A DNA stretch of 64,000 bases, taken from the NCBI RefSeq assembly GCF_000769115.1, contig NZ_JQZV01000003.1, positions 248,001 through 312,000 of the forward strand, given 5' to 3'. The DNA comes from Porphyromonas canoris (GTDB lineage Bacteria > Bacteroidota > Bacteroidia > Bacteroidales > Porphyromonadaceae). The position numbers and the translations under genes are program-made. The notes beneath the pieces were generated by a model. It ran no database searches. It was not told the origin of the DNA and saw only the letters and a list, made by a program, of their open reading frames with translations. Positions 46,893 through 57,149 of this stretch are shown here, piece by piece. Positions within the stretch are counted from its first letter, which is position 1, and the number at the start of each line of letters is the position of its first letter.

Positions 46893-47974
46893 TATTCATG
46901 GTACACAATCTCATAGAGAAGCATATACTGAGCTTCAAGTCGTCCGGTAGTTTCATTGACATGATACGTTATGGTCTTCTGTGGGTTGCCATATTTATCA
47001 TGTTCTGTAACAGATTTCGTTGTCATCTTGTTGTCTTTGTAGTTTATGGTAATAGTATTGCCATTGTCTTCGTGGGTGATAACGGTTTTCTCACCTGCAC
47101 TTGTTTCGGTTGTCTCTTCTATCAGTTTGCCTTTCTTGTAGGTATAAGTGTAAGTTGTTATATGCTTCTTGCCTTTCTCTTCTTTGACCTCTTCTACAAG
47201 ATTTCCTTTGTTGTCAAATTTTCTGCTGACTCGGATCTTTTCCGGAGATCTGTCCAACTTACTTAGAAATAGTTCTTCAATCTCCTCTGTTACTCTGCCT
47301 TTGCTGTCGTATTTATAGCTTTTTTTGCTGTCTGGTTCCGTTTTGCTCTTTTTTACAAAAGTGATTTCTTCCAGCACTCTATTCTGTTCATCATAGGTAT
47401 AAGCATACTTTTGATAGTTTGGATTACTATCGGGAGTCTCATGACAATGCTTCTCTATAAGATTGTTTTTATCGTCATAGAGATAAGTTTCTTTCTTATA
47501 GACAGACTCCTCAAAGGTAGGTTCTTCATCACTTTCCGCATCGAAATCGTCATTTATTTTCTGTTCAACGCATAGCTCTTCCATCAATAGTCCTGTCTTT
47601 GGATCATACTTGTAGGTTCCTGTATATTTGATCTCCCCAGAAAGAAGATGAGTATAGCCTGTCTTTTTGCCACTCTCATCATATTGATATCTGTATTCAT
47701 TTCTTGGAAGATCATTGCTGCTCCTGAGTCCTTTAGCCATGAGCTGTCCTTTTTGATCAAATTCACTGAATTCATAATCAGACTGAGAGACCCATACAGA
47801 ATCACTGTTGATGTAAAATAAAGTGCTTTTCACGAATTTTACATTCCCGTAATATCCTGTTTTTTCATAATTCGGATCTACTGTTTTCTCTTCGCCATTG
47901 TCTGAACAACCTCCCCAAATGGCAGGAGATAAAAGGAAAAGCAGGGTCAGAAAAAAATCTTTGTGATGCTTCAT
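46892..47974 (-). CDS. Lipoprotein with YD/RHS-like repeats
   Basis: 360 residues. A lipoprotein signal (LFLLSPAIWGGC, lipidated Cys near 23) is followed by repeated segments of the type YRYQYDESGKKTGYTHLLSG, YLYDDKNNLIEKHC, YAYTYDEQNRVLEEITF, YKYDSKGRVTEEIEE and RKFDNKGNLVEEVKE. These match the degenerate YD (RHS-core-like) repeat, about 20 residues each, which forms beta-strands and binds glycans in related surface proteins. There is no toxin domain and it is too short for an RHS shell. It has its own -7 element at 48047-48054. Function unknown; probably exposed at the cell surface. Confidence 0.75.
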   Translation of the reverse strand: MKHHKDFFLTLLFLLSPAIWGGCSDNGEEKTVDPNYEKTGYYGNVKFVKSTLFYINSDSVWVSQSDYEFSEFDQKGQLMAKGLRSSNDLPRNEYRYQYDESGKKTGYTHLLSGEIKYTGTYKYDPKTGLLMEELCVEQKINDDFDAESDEEPTFEESVYKKETYLYDDKNNLIEKHCHETPDSNPNYQKYAYTYDEQNRVLEEITFVKKSKTEPDSKKSYKYDSKGRVTEEIEELFLSKLDRSPEKIRVSRKFDNKGNLVEEVKEEKGKKHITTYTYTYKKGKLIEETTETSAGEKTVITHEDNGNTITINYKDNKMTTKSVTEHDKYGNPQKTITYHVNETTGRLEAQYMLLYEIVYHE

Positions 47975-48027
47975 AAATGTTGATAGTTTAAGTGGTAGAT
48001 TGTGGTTCTATGTTTGTGTCGGATTCG

Positions 48028-48054
48028 TGTGATTCCTCACATGTGACAAATTTA
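48028..48054 (-). promoter_or_regulatory. -7 element and adjacent palindrome, lipoprotein gene
   Basis: TAAATTTG on the minus strand (48047-48054) fits TAnnTTTG. Immediately downstream on that strand are tgtga-N4-tcaca followed by tgtga (48028-48046), overlapping the expected transcription start. It could be an operator; the regulator is unknown. Confidence 0.4.
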
Positions 48055-48107
48055 CATTTTTATTGATTATAGAAAAGGATAAGGTATAAAAAAGAATATC
48101 CTTTTTG

Positions 48108-48115
48108 TACCTTTG
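48108..48115 (+). promoter_or_regulatory. -7 element of nitroreductase-ddh, possibly leaderless
   Basis: TACCTTTG matches TAnnTTTG and ends 5 nt before the ATG at 48121, so transcription should begin at or next to the start codon. No good -33 element is visible. Confidence 0.5.
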
Positions 48116-48120
48116 TCCTC

Positions 48121-48714
48121 ATGGAAGACTTAAAAGAACTATTCCGCCGAAACAGATCTTACAGACGTTTCGACGAATCGGAGAAGATTGATGAAGCAGA
48201 GATTTCAAAATGGATTGAGTCTGCTCGATTCTGTGCATCGGGGAGAAATCTTCAGCCGATCAAGTATGTCATCGTAACGGATGCAGAGCTTTGTAATGCA
48301 CTTACCGCAACAGTGAAATGGGCAGGCTATCTCCCGGAATGGGACGGACCCGAAGCGGGAGAGAGGCCTACGGCTTATATTGCTCAGCTATTGGATACCA
48401 CTCTGACCTCTACGGTACGGTTGGACGATGGTTTGCAGCTATCTGCCATAACGCTCTCTGTCGTTGAAGCCGGTTATGGATGCTGTATATTTCAAAGCTA
48501 CAATGCTGCCACCATCACCGAGATGCTTGGCTTGCCCGAAGAGTTGAAGCTGATATCCGTAGTGGCGGTAGGCAAACCCATAGAAGAGGTTATAATAAAA
48601 GATATAGAACCGGGCGAGTGCATCAAATATTACAGAGACGAAAAGAGAAGGCACATAGTGCCTAAAAGAAAGCTTTCGGAGCTGATATACAAGGCACCGG
48701 ATAAGAAATATTGA
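48121..48714 (+). CDS. Nitroreductase-family flavoprotein
   Basis: 197 residues, about the usual length. The N-terminal FRRNRSYRRFDESEKIDE and WIESARFCASGRNLQPIKYVIV form the FMN-phosphate-binding start of the family. The middle SAITLSVVEAGYGCCIFQSY and the late ISVVAVGKPIEEV follow the fold. It would use NAD(P)H and FMN to reduce nitro-aromatics, quinones or similar. It ends 3 nt before ddh, so the two are cotranscribed. No specific substrate is inferable. Confidence 0.88.
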   Translation: MEDLKELFRRNRSYRRFDESEKIDEAEISKWIESARFCASGRNLQPIKYVIVTDAELCNALTATVKWAGYLPEWDGPEAGERPTAYIAQLLDTTLTSTVRLDDGLQLSAITLSVVEAGYGCCIFQSYNAATITEMLGLPEELKLISVVAVGKPIEEVIIKDIEPGECIKYYRDEKRRHIVPKRKLSELIYKAPDKKY

Positions 48715-48717
48715 AAG

Positions 48718-49620
48718 ATGAAGAGCGAAAAGATTGGAGTAGCAATAGTAGGCTATGGCAATATCGGGCGTTATGCGTTGGAAGCTATAAAGGCTTCTCC
48801 GGATTGTGAACTGCGAGGGGTGGTAAGACGCAACCCGAATGATGTCCCGGAAGAGCTACGCTCTTATAGTGTCGTTGCTTCTTTGGAGCAGCTTTCAAAC
48901 GTAGATGTCGCTCTGCTTGCTTCGCCTACACGCTTGGTAGAACAGGCTGCCAGAAAAGCATTGGAGCTGGGTATATCTACCGTAGACAGCTTTGACATCC
49001 ATGGGGAGATCGTTTCTCTCAGACGCTCTTTAGACGAAGTGGCAAAAAAAACAGGGCGTGTAGCCATCACTGCAGCAGGCTGGGATCCGGGGAGCGATAG
49101 CGTTGTGCGTATTCTCATGCAGGCAATGGTGCCTCAAGGAATCACTTATACCAACTTTGGTCCCGGTATGAGTATGGGGCACTCTGTTGCTGCAAAATCT
49201 ATACCCGGAGTAAAAGACGCTCTTTCCATGACTATTCCTCTCGGCACATCTGTACATCGGAGAATAGTCTATGTCGAGTTGGAAGAAGGGTATGATCCTG
49301 ATCAGGTCTCTGCTTCTATAAAGTCTGACCCTTACTTTGTCCATGATGAAACTCATGTTATAGCCGTAAAGTGTGTGGCTGATCTTAAAGATGTCGGGCA
49401 TGGAGTGGTAATGAGCCGTAAGGGTGTCAGCGGTTGCACGCACAACCAAATGCTGGATTTCTCCATGCGGATCAATAATCCGGCTCTCACTTCACAGATA
49501 CTGGTGGCATGTGCAAGAGCAGCTACAAGACTTTCTCCCGGCTGTTACACTCTTCCGGAGATTGCTCCGATTGATTTGCTGCCGGGGGATAGAGAGGAGT
49601 GGATATCCAAACTGGTTTAA
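48718..49620 (+). CDS. ddh: meso-Diaminopimelate dehydrogenase
   Basis: 300 residues. The NADP-binding VAIVGYGNIGRYALEAI is followed by the Ddh-type substrate residues: AGWDPGSDSVVRILMQAM, the GPGMSMGHSVAAKSI stretch and SGCTHNQMLDFSMRINNPA. It converts tetrahydrodipicolinate, ammonia and NADPH to meso-DAP in one step, supplying lysine and the peptidoglycan cross-linker. The symbol is confident from the motif set. A hairpin that looks like a terminator follows at 49710. Confidence 0.94.
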   Translation: MKSEKIGVAIVGYGNIGRYALEAIKASPDCELRGVVRRNPNDVPEELRSYSVVASLEQLSNVDVALLASPTRLVEQAARKALELGISTVDSFDIHGEIVSLRRSLDEVAKKTGRVAITAAGWDPGSDSVVRILMQAMVPQGITYTNFGPGMSMGHSVAAKSIPGVKDALSMTIPLGTSVHRRIVYVELEEGYDPDQVSASIKSDPYFVHDETHVIAVKCVADLKDVGHGVVMSRKGVSGCTHNQMLDFSMRINNPALTSQILVACARAATRLSPGCYTLPEIAPIDLLPGDREEWISKLV

Positions 49621-49709
49621 GAGGATACTCTTTTCCGCTCTTTCAGAACAAAATCAAACGTTAAAACTATAAGCGAAATTCCTGATTTTGCTATCTGTTA
49701 TAATTTAAG

Positions 49710-49752
49710 AATGAACGTGTTCAAAATTTTCATTGTTCACGTTCATTTTTTA
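49710..49752 (+). terminator. Terminator-like hairpin after ddh
   Basis: A perfect 10-bp inverted repeat (aatgaacgtg / cacgttcatt) with an 18-nt loop is followed by six T. The core gaacgtgttc resembles the units of the 9.76-kb array. Confidence 0.6.
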
Positions 49753-49778
49753 TGTTTAATACGATAAAAAATAGCATT

Positions 49779-49883
49779 CAAGGCTTGCTTTGTCTCTTTC
49801 ATGCCTTGCTTTGCTCCATTCATGGTTTGATTTGTAAAAGTCAAGACTCGGTTTATCAAAAAGTTAGGCTTCAGGGGAGTTTT
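49779..49883. repeat. 21-nt periodic array
   Basis: Units start at 49779, 49800, 49821, 49842 and 49863, exactly 21 nt apart: caaggcttgcttt, catgccttgcttt, catggtttgattt, caagactcggttt, gttaggcttcagg. It is the same family as the 28.1- and 60.5-kb arrays. The rest of the 472-nt gap 49621-50092 holds the ddh terminator, and the promoter and leader of rimP. Confidence 0.75.
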
Positions 49884-49985
49884 TTAATGCATTGAACTCT
49901 TTTTGTAAACAGGTTCAGAGAGAATTTATATTCGCTTTTTGAATATTTATTATAAGTATAAGCCGATAATATGGATAATTATGCT

Positions 49986-49993
49986 TATATTTG
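49986..49993 (+). promoter_or_regulatory. -7 element of the rimP-nusA-infB operon
   Basis: TATATTTG fits TAnnTTTG. No good -33 element is present. The predicted start, near 50000, puts a strong hairpin at the very beginning of the transcript. Confidence 0.5.
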
Positions 49994-50004
49994 CAAGCGG
50001 AATG

Positions 50005-50041
50005 GAAGGAGGGGGCGTATGCCTTCTCCTTCGTTTTTGTT
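50005..50041 (+). terminator. Leader terminator/attenuator hairpin ahead of rimP
   Basis: A 12-bp stem (gaaggagggggc / gccttctccttc, two G-T pairs) with the tetraloop gtat is followed by g and five T. It lies a few nucleotides after the predicted start of transcription and 52 nt before the rimP ATG, so it would end most transcripts of the operon at about 40 nt unless read through. Confidence 0.65.
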
Positions 50042-50092
50042 GAAAATAATATTTCGGAGAAAATAGCTCTGATCTAAATGTAATGCTGAAAC

Positions 50093-50566
50093 ATGATAGA
50101 TAAGCAAGACGTTGTCGCACTGGCAGAACGCTTTATAGAGGAGAGCGGGAAAGAGTACTTCCTTGTGGAGGTGTCTGTTCATCCCGGTAATGCAATCTCC
50201 ATAGAATTTGACCACATGGATGGTGTCTCCATAGATGAATGCGTTGCACTAAGCAAGTACGTAGAGAAAGGGCTGGATCGTGAAGTGGAAGACTTCGAGC
50301 TCGAAGTGGGTTCTCCGGTGCTTACAGACCCGCTTCGTCATCCATTGCAGTACCGTAAGTTTTTCGGAGAGACGGTGGAAGTGTTGTTGAAGAACGGACA
50401 GAAGAAAAAGGGTACTCTTGTCTCTTTTGACGGACAGACCGTTACGGTAGAGGTAACAGAGATGCTGAAAAAGGAGGGAGACAAGCGAAAGAAAGCTTAT
50501 AAAGAGGAGATGAAGTTCTCTCTCGATGAGATAAAATGGACGAAATATATTGTTCCGTTCAAGTAA
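50093..50566 (+). CDS. rimP: Ribosome maturation factor RimP
   Basis: 157 residues. The N-terminal RimP domain includes the expected GHxL-free Bacteroidota form (FLVEVSVHPGNAISIEFDHM) and DVSxEI-like GVSIDECVALSKYVEKGLD. The LEVGSPVLTDPLRHPLQYRKFFGETV segment matches the family motif (ExSSPGxxRPL replaced by EVGSPVLTDPL), and a C-terminal SH3-like domain follows. It assists 30S assembly. It is the first gene of the operon with nusA (47 nt) and infB. Confidence 0.92.
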   Translation: MIDKQDVVALAERFIEESGKEYFLVEVSVHPGNAISIEFDHMDGVSIDECVALSKYVEKGLDREVEDFELEVGSPVLTDPLRHPLQYRKFFGETVEVLLKNGQKKKGTLVSFDGQTVTVEVTEMLKKEGDKRKKAYKEEMKFSLDEIKWTKYIVPFK

Positions 50567-50613
50567 CAAGAAGAGAAATAAAAAACATATACACACAATA
50601 GCAGGCAAGAAGT

Positions 50614-51945
50614 ATGGCTAAGAAAAAAGAGACGATGAGCATGATAGACTCTTTCTCGGAGTTTAAGAGTCTGAAAAATATCGACCGTGAAACTTTGGTG
50701 AAGGTTTTGGAAGAGTCGTTTCGTAACGTTATAGCTAAGATGTTTGGCTCTGATAGTAACTTTGACGTTATTATCAACCCGGAGAAGGGAGACTTGGAAA
50801 TTTGGAGAAACAGGGAGGTTGTCGAAGACGGTCAAGCTACCAATGCCATGACCCAAGTAGAATTATCCGAAGCGTTGGAGCTGGATCCGGATACAGAGTT
50901 GGGCGAAGAGCTTACAGATCAAGTTTACTTTGAAGACTTTGGACGCCGTGCCATATTGAATCTTCGCCAGACATTAACTTCAAAGATATTGGAGCTTCAG
51001 AAAGATGCTCTCTATGGTGATTATATCAAGAGAGTGGGTCAGATCATCACTGCTGAGGTGTATCAAGTGTGGAAGAAAGAGGTGCTGCTGTTGGACTACG
51101 ATGGTAACGAGCTTATTCTTCCCAAGCAATATCTTATTCCCAGAGATCGTATCAAAAAGGGAGATAGTGTAAGAGCTATTATAGAGAGGGTTGAAAACAA
51201 CAATAATAACCCTAAGATTATACTTTCCAGAACATCCAACGATTTCCTAAAAGCTCTTTTTGAACTGGAAGTGCCCGAAATCGCCGATGAGCTTATCACC
51301 ATTCGTCGTGTAGCCAGAATACCGGGAGAGAGAGCGAAGATCGCCGTGGAGTCTTTTGATGACAGAATAGACCCCGTGGGTGCTTGCGTTGGTGTCAAAG
51401 GAAGCCGTATTCATGGCATTGTGAGAGAGCTTCAGAATGAAAGTATAGACGTGATACAATATACTTCCAATCTTGGACTGTTTATACAACGTGCCTTAAG
51501 TCCGGCAAAGATAGCCTCCTATCATGTTAATGAGGAGAATGGTCATATAGAGGTTTATTTGAAACAAGATCAAATCTCTTTGGCAATAGGTAGAGGTGGA
51601 GCAAACATAAAGCTTGCTTCTCAACTTTTAGGACACGAAATAGATATCTTCAGGGATGATGCCGACAGCATTGATGAGGAAGATATTTACCTTGAAGAGT
51701 TTGATGACGAAATAGAACCATGGGTGATAGATCTTCTTAAGAGTGTCGGATGCGATACTGCAAAGTCTGTCCTTAACAAGAGTAGGGAAGAACTTATCCG
51801 TGTAACAGATCTTGAAGAAGATACAATAGACTTCGTGTTGGAAGTGCTTCGATCGGAATTTGAGCAAGATACTGTACAGCCATCAACAGAAGAAGATAAG
51901 CGCGAAGCTGAGGATCAAACTTCTAATGAGAGTAAAGACCTATAA
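50614..51945 (+). CDS. nusA: Transcription termination/antitermination factor NusA
   Basis: 443 residues, somewhat short for the family, as expected without the C-terminal acidic repeats of enterobacteria. The N-terminal RNA-polymerase-binding domain (1-125) is followed by an S1 domain (about 130-200, GQIITAEVYQVWKKEVLLLDY), KH1 (ARIPGERAKIAVESFDDRIDPVGACVGVKGSRI) and KH2 (YLKQDQISLAIGRGGANIKLASQLLGHEIDI). An acidic tail follows. It modulates pausing and termination. The possible attenuator at the head of its own operon makes feedback by NusA plausible (inference). Confidence 0.95.
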   Translation: MAKKKETMSMIDSFSEFKSLKNIDRETLVKVLEESFRNVIAKMFGSDSNFDVIINPEKGDLEIWRNREVVEDGQATNAMTQVELSEALELDPDTELGEELTDQVYFEDFGRRAILNLRQTLTSKILELQKDALYGDYIKRVGQIITAEVYQVWKKEVLLLDYDGNELILPKQYLIPRDRIKKGDSVRAIIERVENNNNNPKIILSRTSNDFLKALFELEVPEIADELITIRRVARIPGERAKIAVESFDDRIDPVGACVGVKGSRIHGIVRELQNESIDVIQYTSNLGLFIQRALSPAKIASYHVNEENGHIEVYLKQDQISLAIGRGGANIKLASQLLGHEIDIFRDDADSIDEEDIYLEEFDDEIEPWVIDLLKSVGCDTAKSVLNKSREELIRVTDLEEDTIDFVLEVLRSEFEQDTVQPSTEEDKREAEDQTSNESKDL

Positions 51946-52046
51946 GCTTATTTAGCTTACAAGATGTTTCGGATTTCTTTTCTGTAAAACATCTGTGAGG
52001 ATATGATGGGGATGTATTTAATGAAATAAAAGAGAGTATCAGAGAT

Positions 52047-55000
52047 ATGCCAAGTATAAAGATCATAAATATTAGTCGAGACATAAAGGTCGGAGTTAAC
52101 ACGGTAGTTGAATTCCTGCAAAAGAAAGGTGTTGTGGAAGATTTCGGTCCCAATACACGTGTCTCTCCGGAGGATGGAGTGGCTTGTGTAAAAGAGCTGG
52201 GAAAATCTCTTTCACAAGAAGAAAAAGACGATCTGATAAGAAAGTACACATCCCCAAAAGCAAATAGAGGTGAAGGTGCAACTACTTCCGCAGAGCTGAA
52301 GAAGGAGCATAAGGTTGTTCCCTCTAAGGAGTCATTCCCAAAGAAAGAAGAGGTAATAAAAGCTTCTGTCCCGGAAGATCTTAAGCCTAAGATCGTTTCT
52401 AAGGGTTCGATAGACTTGTCTGACGGACATCCTTCAAAAGGAAATTCACAAAAGGAAGCGGAAAGCAAACTTGTTGTGGATAAGGTTGAACCCCAAAAGA
52501 ATAAGGAAGAGCAAGCCCCCGTGGTAGAGAAAAAACAGGAAGTACAAGCTACTCAGGTTACGGTTAAGGAGAATCCGCAACCTGAGAAGATAGCTCCGGA
52601 GAAGAAGACTGAAGATAAGAAGGTAGTTTCTGAAAAGCCGCAAAAGGTGGAAGAGAAAAGACCGGTGGATACCCCAAATAAGAAAGAGGTCTCTGAAAAA
52701 CCTTCTGTCGAGAAGAAAGAAAAGCCTAACCAAGAGGTGGCACCAACGTCTTCATCGGCTGTAAGTACAGAAAAGAAAGAGGAGACATCTGTCTCTTCCA
52801 CTACGGAGTCTCAAATGCCGGGAGTGAAGATCTTAGGAAAGATAGACCTTTCTACAATAGAAGGATACTCAAGTGCCGGACAGAGAAAAAAGAAGAAAGG
52901 TAAGGACGGGGCGGAAGCCGATGCCAATGTAGAGAAGAAAAAACGCAAAAGAATCGGCAAACAGAAAGTAGATATAACTTCTCCTGAGAATCAGTCGAAA
53001 GAGACAAAGGGCAATCAGAAGAAAAATGCTTCTGCCAATAATGGTGGTCAAAATCAGAAAGGACGAACAGACCAGGCATCTTCCAATAATAACGGTAAAC
53101 TTGGTCGGAAAGCCAAGCGTGCAGCCGTAGTAGCCAAAGCAGAAGTTTCTCAAGAAGAGATACAAAAGCAGATCAAAGAGACACTGCAACAAATGCAGAA
53201 TCAAAAGAGAAAAGGTGCTACTGCTGCTAAGTATAGAAAAGATAAAAGAGAAGCTCATCGCCGTGAAGCGGATGAGATGGAAAGAGAAAATGCAGAAAGC
53301 AAAGTCTTACGCTTGACGGAGTATGTTACTCCCAACGATCTTTCTTCGATGATAGAGGTTCCGGTGAATGAGATTATCATGCTCTGCTTTAATATCGGAA
53401 TTATTGTTTCCATCAATCAACGATTAGAGAAAGAAACAATAGACCTCGTGCTCGAAGAGTATGGATATACTCCGGAGTATGTCGAAGCAGAGGTAATAGA
53501 TGCTATCTCCTCGGATGAAGAGGAGAGAGAAGAGGACTTGGTTCCGAGAGCTCCTATTGTAACCGTTATGGGGCACGTGGATCATGGTAAAACATCCTTG
53601 CTCGATAATATCAGGAAGACTAACGTTATAGCCGGAGAAGCCGGTGGTATCACTCAACACGTAGGTGCATACAGTGTAAAGCTAAGCGATGGAAGAAGAA
53701 TTACCTTCTTAGATACTCCGGGACACGAGGCTTTTACTGCAATGCGTGCACGGGGAGCCAAGGTTACGGATATTGTGATAATTGTGGTTGCTGCCGATGA
53801 CGGTGTCATGCCTCAGACCATAGAAGCCATAAATCACGCATCTATGGCGGGTGTTCCTATTATTTTTGCAATAAATAAAATAGATAAGCCTTCTGCAAAT
53901 CCGGATAAAATAAAAGAGGAACTTGCAAATCTAAACTACCTTGTAGAGGATTGGGGAGGAAAGTATCAATCTCAAAATATTTCGGCGAAAGGAAATATCG
54001 GGATAGATGAACTCCTGGAAAAAGTCCTTTTGGAGGCAGAACTTTTAGATCTCAAGGCAAATCCGAACAAGAGAGCTGCCGGCTCTGTTATCGAATCTAC
54101 ATTGGAACATGGTCGCGGTTATACTACAAAGGTTCTTGTGCAAGAGGGAACTTTGAGAGTGGGAGACTATATCCTTTCCGGTATGCACTACGGTAGGGTA
54201 AAAGCTTTGTTCAATGAACGTGGACAAAATGTCGATAACGTAGGTCCTTCTACTCCTGTAAAAGTTTTAGGACTTAATGGAGCTGCTCAGGCGGGAGACG
54301 CTCTAAACGTTATGCCATCAGAGCATGAGGCACGAGAGATTGCGGCTAAACGTACGCAGCTTCAGAGAGAACAGAGAGAAAGAATGCATAAAGTTCCGAC
54401 TCTGCAAGATTTGGGAACAAGAATCAAAGAAGGAAACGTTCAAGAGCTTAACGTTATTGTTAAGGGAGATGTTGACGGTTCTGTTGAGGCTCTTTCCGGA
54501 TCTATTGAAAAGCTTTCTACGGATACCATCCGCATCAGAGTAATCCATAAGGCTGTCGGACAAATTTCGGATTCTGATGTGATGTTAGCCGCAACTTCGG
54601 AAGGTCTTATCATTGGTTTCCAAGTACGTCCTTCGGCTTCAGCCAAACGCTTAGCGGAGAGTGAAGGAGTAGAGATACGTACTTACTCTGTTATCTATAA
54701 TGCACTGGATGACGTGAAAGCAGCTATGGAAGGTATGCTTGAACCTGAATATGAAGAGAATGTAACAGCCAATTTGGAAGTAAGAGAAACATTCCGCATA
54801 AGCAAGGTGGGTACTATTGCAGGCTGTATAGTCAAGGATGGTAAGATAAACAGACATAATAAGGTGCGTCTGATACGAGATGGAATCGTACTATATTCCG
54901 GAGAGCTTGCATCTCTTAAGAGATTTAAGGATGATGTGAAAGAGGTCGGATATGGATATGAATGCGGTCTGAATCTTGAAGGCTATAATGATCTTCTTGT

Positions 55001-55052
55001 AGGCGATATCATAGAAGCCTATGAGGTTGTAGAGGTAAAGAAAAAACTCTAA
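52047..55052 (+). CDS. infB: Translation initiation factor IF-2
   Basis: 1001 residues. The N-terminal 440 residues are a low-complexity charged region rich in K, E, P, S and Q, typical for Bacteroidota IF-2. The GTPase domain has G1 GHVDHGKT at 509-516, G3 DTPGHEAF and G4 [10 protein letters not shown]-2 domains II, III and the fMet-tRNA-binding IV follow, ending in [10 protein letters not shown]. It recruits initiator tRNA to the 30S subunit. A hairpin (agatgttt / aaacatct, 51963-51992) lies in the 101-nt gap after nusA. Confidence 0.97.
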   Translation: MPSIKIINISRDIKVGVNTVVEFLQKKGVVEDFGPNTRVSPEDGVACVKELGKSLSQEEKDDLIRKYTSPKANRGEGATTSAELKKEHKVVPSKESFPKKEEVIKASVPEDLKPKIVSKGSIDLSDGHPSKGNSQKEAESKLVVDKVEPQKNKEEQAPVVEKKQEVQATQVTVKENPQPEKIAPEKKTEDKKVVSEKPQKVEEKRPVDTPNKKEVSEKPSVEKKEKPNQEVAPTSSSAVSTEKKEETSVSSTTESQMPGVKILGKIDLSTIEGYSSAGQRKKKKGKDGAEADANVEKKKRKRIGKQKVDITSPENQSKETKGNQKKNASANNGGQNQKGRTDQASSNNNGKLGRKAKRAAVVAKAEVSQEEIQKQIKETLQQMQNQKRKGATAAKYRKDKREAHRREADEMERENAESKVLRLTEYVTPNDLSSMIEVPVNEIIMLCFNIGIIVSINQRLEKETIDLVLEEYGYTPEYVEAEVIDAISSDEEEREEDLVPRAPIVTVMGHVDHGKTSLLDNIRKTNVIAGEAGGITQHVGAYSVKLSDGRRITFLDTPGHEAFTAMRARGAKVTDIVIIVVAADDGVMPQTIEAINHASMAGVPIIFAINKIDKPSANPDKIKEELANLNYLVEDWGGKYQSQNISAKGNIGIDELLEKVLLEAELLDLKANPNKRAAGSVIESTLEHGRGYTTKVLVQEGTLRVGDYILSGMHYGRVKALFNERGQNVDNVGPSTPVKVLGLNGAAQAGDALNVMPSEHEAREIAAKRTQLQREQRERMHKVPTLQDLGTRIKEGNVQELNVIVKGDVDGSVEALSGSIEKLSTDTIRIRVIHKAVGQISDSDVMLAATSEGLIIGFQVRPSASAKRLAESEGVEIRTYSVIYNALDDVKAAMEGMLEPEYEENVTANLEVRETFRISKVGTIAGCIVKDGKINRHNKVRLIRDGIVLYSGELASLKRFKDDVKEVGYGYECGLNLEGYNDLLVGDIIEAYEVVEVKKKL

Positions 55053-55087
55053 TAGCTTTCCTTGAACAAGATTAAGTATAGCGCTTT

Positions 55088-55570
55088 GTGGATATGCAAG
55101 GTATAGACATAGCTTTACTAATAATTCTAATTATTGCTTTTATAAAAGGCTTGCGGGATGGTTTCATCCTGCAAGCTTTCTCAGTTTTAGGGTTATTGGC
55201 TGCTATGATTTTAGGTATAAGTTTAGCACCGGTGTTGATAAACTTTATTCCTATAAAGCCGGAGGGAGGAGCTTTTATAGCTATGTGGATTGTTGCTTGG
55301 ATAGTAACATCCTCTATTGTTCTGTTTCTTTTCTCAATGCTTAGTAAGATTTTATCTTCTACCGTAAACTCAACTCCTTTGGGATTTATAAACAAATTCT
55401 TGGGTGGCCTGTTTTCTATTGTCGCTACAGGTTTGATACTCTCATTTCTTATTGGATTGTATGAAATGGGGAGGTCAAAATTCGGTTTCCCCGATCTCTA
55501 TAATCCCGAACAAAAGACATTATTATATGATCTTATACGTGAGTTTTCAGTCTTTAGACTTACCTCATAA
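55088..55570 (+). CDS. CvpA-family membrane protein
   Basis: 160 residues. The start [37 protein letters not shown] has the CvpA family K-G-x-R-D-G motif. Four hydrophobic segments are seen (about 4-22, 28-48, 65-88 and 102-125). The family is linked to colicin V production and envelope stress; its biochemical role is unclear. It lies 35 nt after infB and 59 nt before sufB. Confidence 0.85.
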   Translation: MDMQGIDIALLIILIIAFIKGLRDGFILQAFSVLGLLAAMILGISLAPVLINFIPIKPEGGAFIAMWIVAWIVTSSIVLFLFSMLSKILSSTVNSTPLGFINKFLGGLFSIVATGLILSFLIGLYEMGRSKFGFPDLYNPEQKTLLYDLIREFSVFRLTS

Positions 55571-55629
55571 CATCATCAACACATACCATAAATAAAAACA
55601 CCAAAAACTTTATTACACTTTTAGACTTC

Positions 55630-57087
55630 ATGGAAGAAATACAAGACTCAGATAAAATTATTTCCGATGTAACCTCTTCGGAATATAAGTATGGTTTTGT
55701 TACAGATATAGAGACAGAGACTATTCCTAAAGGACTCAATGAGGATATTATCCGTCTGATATCAAAGAAAAAGAACGAACCGGATTGGTTGCTCGAATAT
55801 CGCCTAAAAGCTTACGAGGCATGGACGAAGATGGAGATGCCTACATGGGCTCATTTGAATGTTCCAACGATAGACTACCAAGATATTATTTATTACGCAG
55901 CACCTAAGACAAAGAATCCTAACCTTACGGAAGATGGTGAAATTTTACCGGAATTAGTGGAAGCTTTCGATAAGTTAGGTATTCCATTGCATGAAAGAGA
56001 AGCTCTTACAGGAATGGCAGTAGACGCCGTTATGGATAGCGTTTCCGTAAAAACTACCTTTAAGGAAACTTTAGCAGAGAAGGGGATTATATTCTGCTCG
56101 TTTTCAGAAGCTGTTCAGGAGTATCCGGATCTTGTAAAAAAATATATGGGCAAGGTTGTAGGATTTAGAGATAACTTCTTTGCGGCTCTTAACTCCGCTG
56201 TTTTCAGTGATGGCTCATTTGTTTATATCCCGAAAGGAGTCAGATGTCCGATGGAGCTAAGTACTTATTTCCGTATAAATTCTGTCAATACAGGACAGTT
56301 TGAAAGAACACTTATCGTTGCGGATGAAGACTCTTATGTCTCTTATTTGGAGGGATGTACAGCTCCTATAAGAGATACCAACCAGCTTCATGCCGCAATT
56401 GTAGAAATCATAGCCGAAGATAGAGCAGAGGTTAAATACTCTACTGTTCAAAACTGGTATCCGGGAGATAAAAACGGAAAAGGTGGAATATACAACTTTG
56501 TAACGAAAAGAGGAATTTGCAGAGGGTTCAGATCCAAAATTTCATGGACACAGGTCGAGACCGGCTCTGCTATAACATGGAAGTACCCAAGCTGTATCCT
56601 TAAAGGAGACGAATCTGTGGGAGAGTTTTACTCTGTTGCGGTTACCAATAATTACCAGATGGCAGATACCGGAACTAAAATGATTCACTTGGGCAAGAAT
56701 ACCAAAAGCCGTATTGTTTCCAAAGGAATTTCTGCCGGATATAGCCAAAACAGTTACAGAGGACTTGTAAAAGTGGCTCCGGATGCGGATAACTCAAGAA
56801 ATTATTCCCAATGCGACAGTTTGCTGCTTGGTGATAAATGTGGCGCTCATACGTATCCATACGCAGATATTCAGAGTGATACAGCCATCATAGAGCATGA
56901 AGCAACTACCTCTAAGATTAGTGAAGATCAGATTTTTTACTGCAATCAAAGAGGGATCAACACTGAAGAGGCTGTAGCTTTGATCGTTAATGGCTATGCC
57001 AAGGAGGTGATGAACAAACTACCGATGGAGTTTGCTGTTGAAGCTCAAAAGTTGTTGTCCATCTCTTTGGAAGGGTCTGTCGGATGA
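55630..57087 (+). CDS. sufB: Fe-S cluster scaffold subunit SufB
   Basis: 485 residues, the normal length. The core includes [25 protein letters not shown], the beta-helix ([23 protein letters not shown]), [20 protein letters not shown], and the C-terminal [20 protein letters not shown]. It is the cluster-assembly scaffold of the SUF system and works as SufBC2D with the two genes that follow. No sufS or sufE gene lies in this window. Confidence 0.96.
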   Translation: MEEIQDSDKIISDVTSSEYKYGFVTDIETETIPKGLNEDIIRLISKKKNEPDWLLEYRLKAYEAWTKMEMPTWAHLNVPTIDYQDIIYYAAPKTKNPNLTEDGEILPELVEAFDKLGIPLHEREALTGMAVDAVMDSVSVKTTFKETLAEKGIIFCSFSEAVQEYPDLVKKYMGKVVGFRDNFFAALNSAVFSDGSFVYIPKGVRCPMELSTYFRINSVNTGQFERTLIVADEDSYVSYLEGCTAPIRDTNQLHAAIVEIIAEDRAEVKYSTVQNWYPGDKNGKGGIYNFVTKRGICRGFRSKISWTQVETGSAITWKYPSCILKGDESVGEFYSVAVTNNYQMADTGTKMIHLGKNTKSRIVSKGISAGYSQNSYRGLVKVAPDADNSRNYSQCDSLLLGDKCGAHTYPYADIQSDTAIIEHEATTSKISEDQIFYCNQRGINTEEAVALIVNGYAKEVMNKLPMEFAVEAQKLLSISLEGSVG

Positions 57088-57149
57088 TACTATCGGTATC
57101 GTAACAATTATTTCTGTAATATATACAATCAAAATATACATCAAAAACA

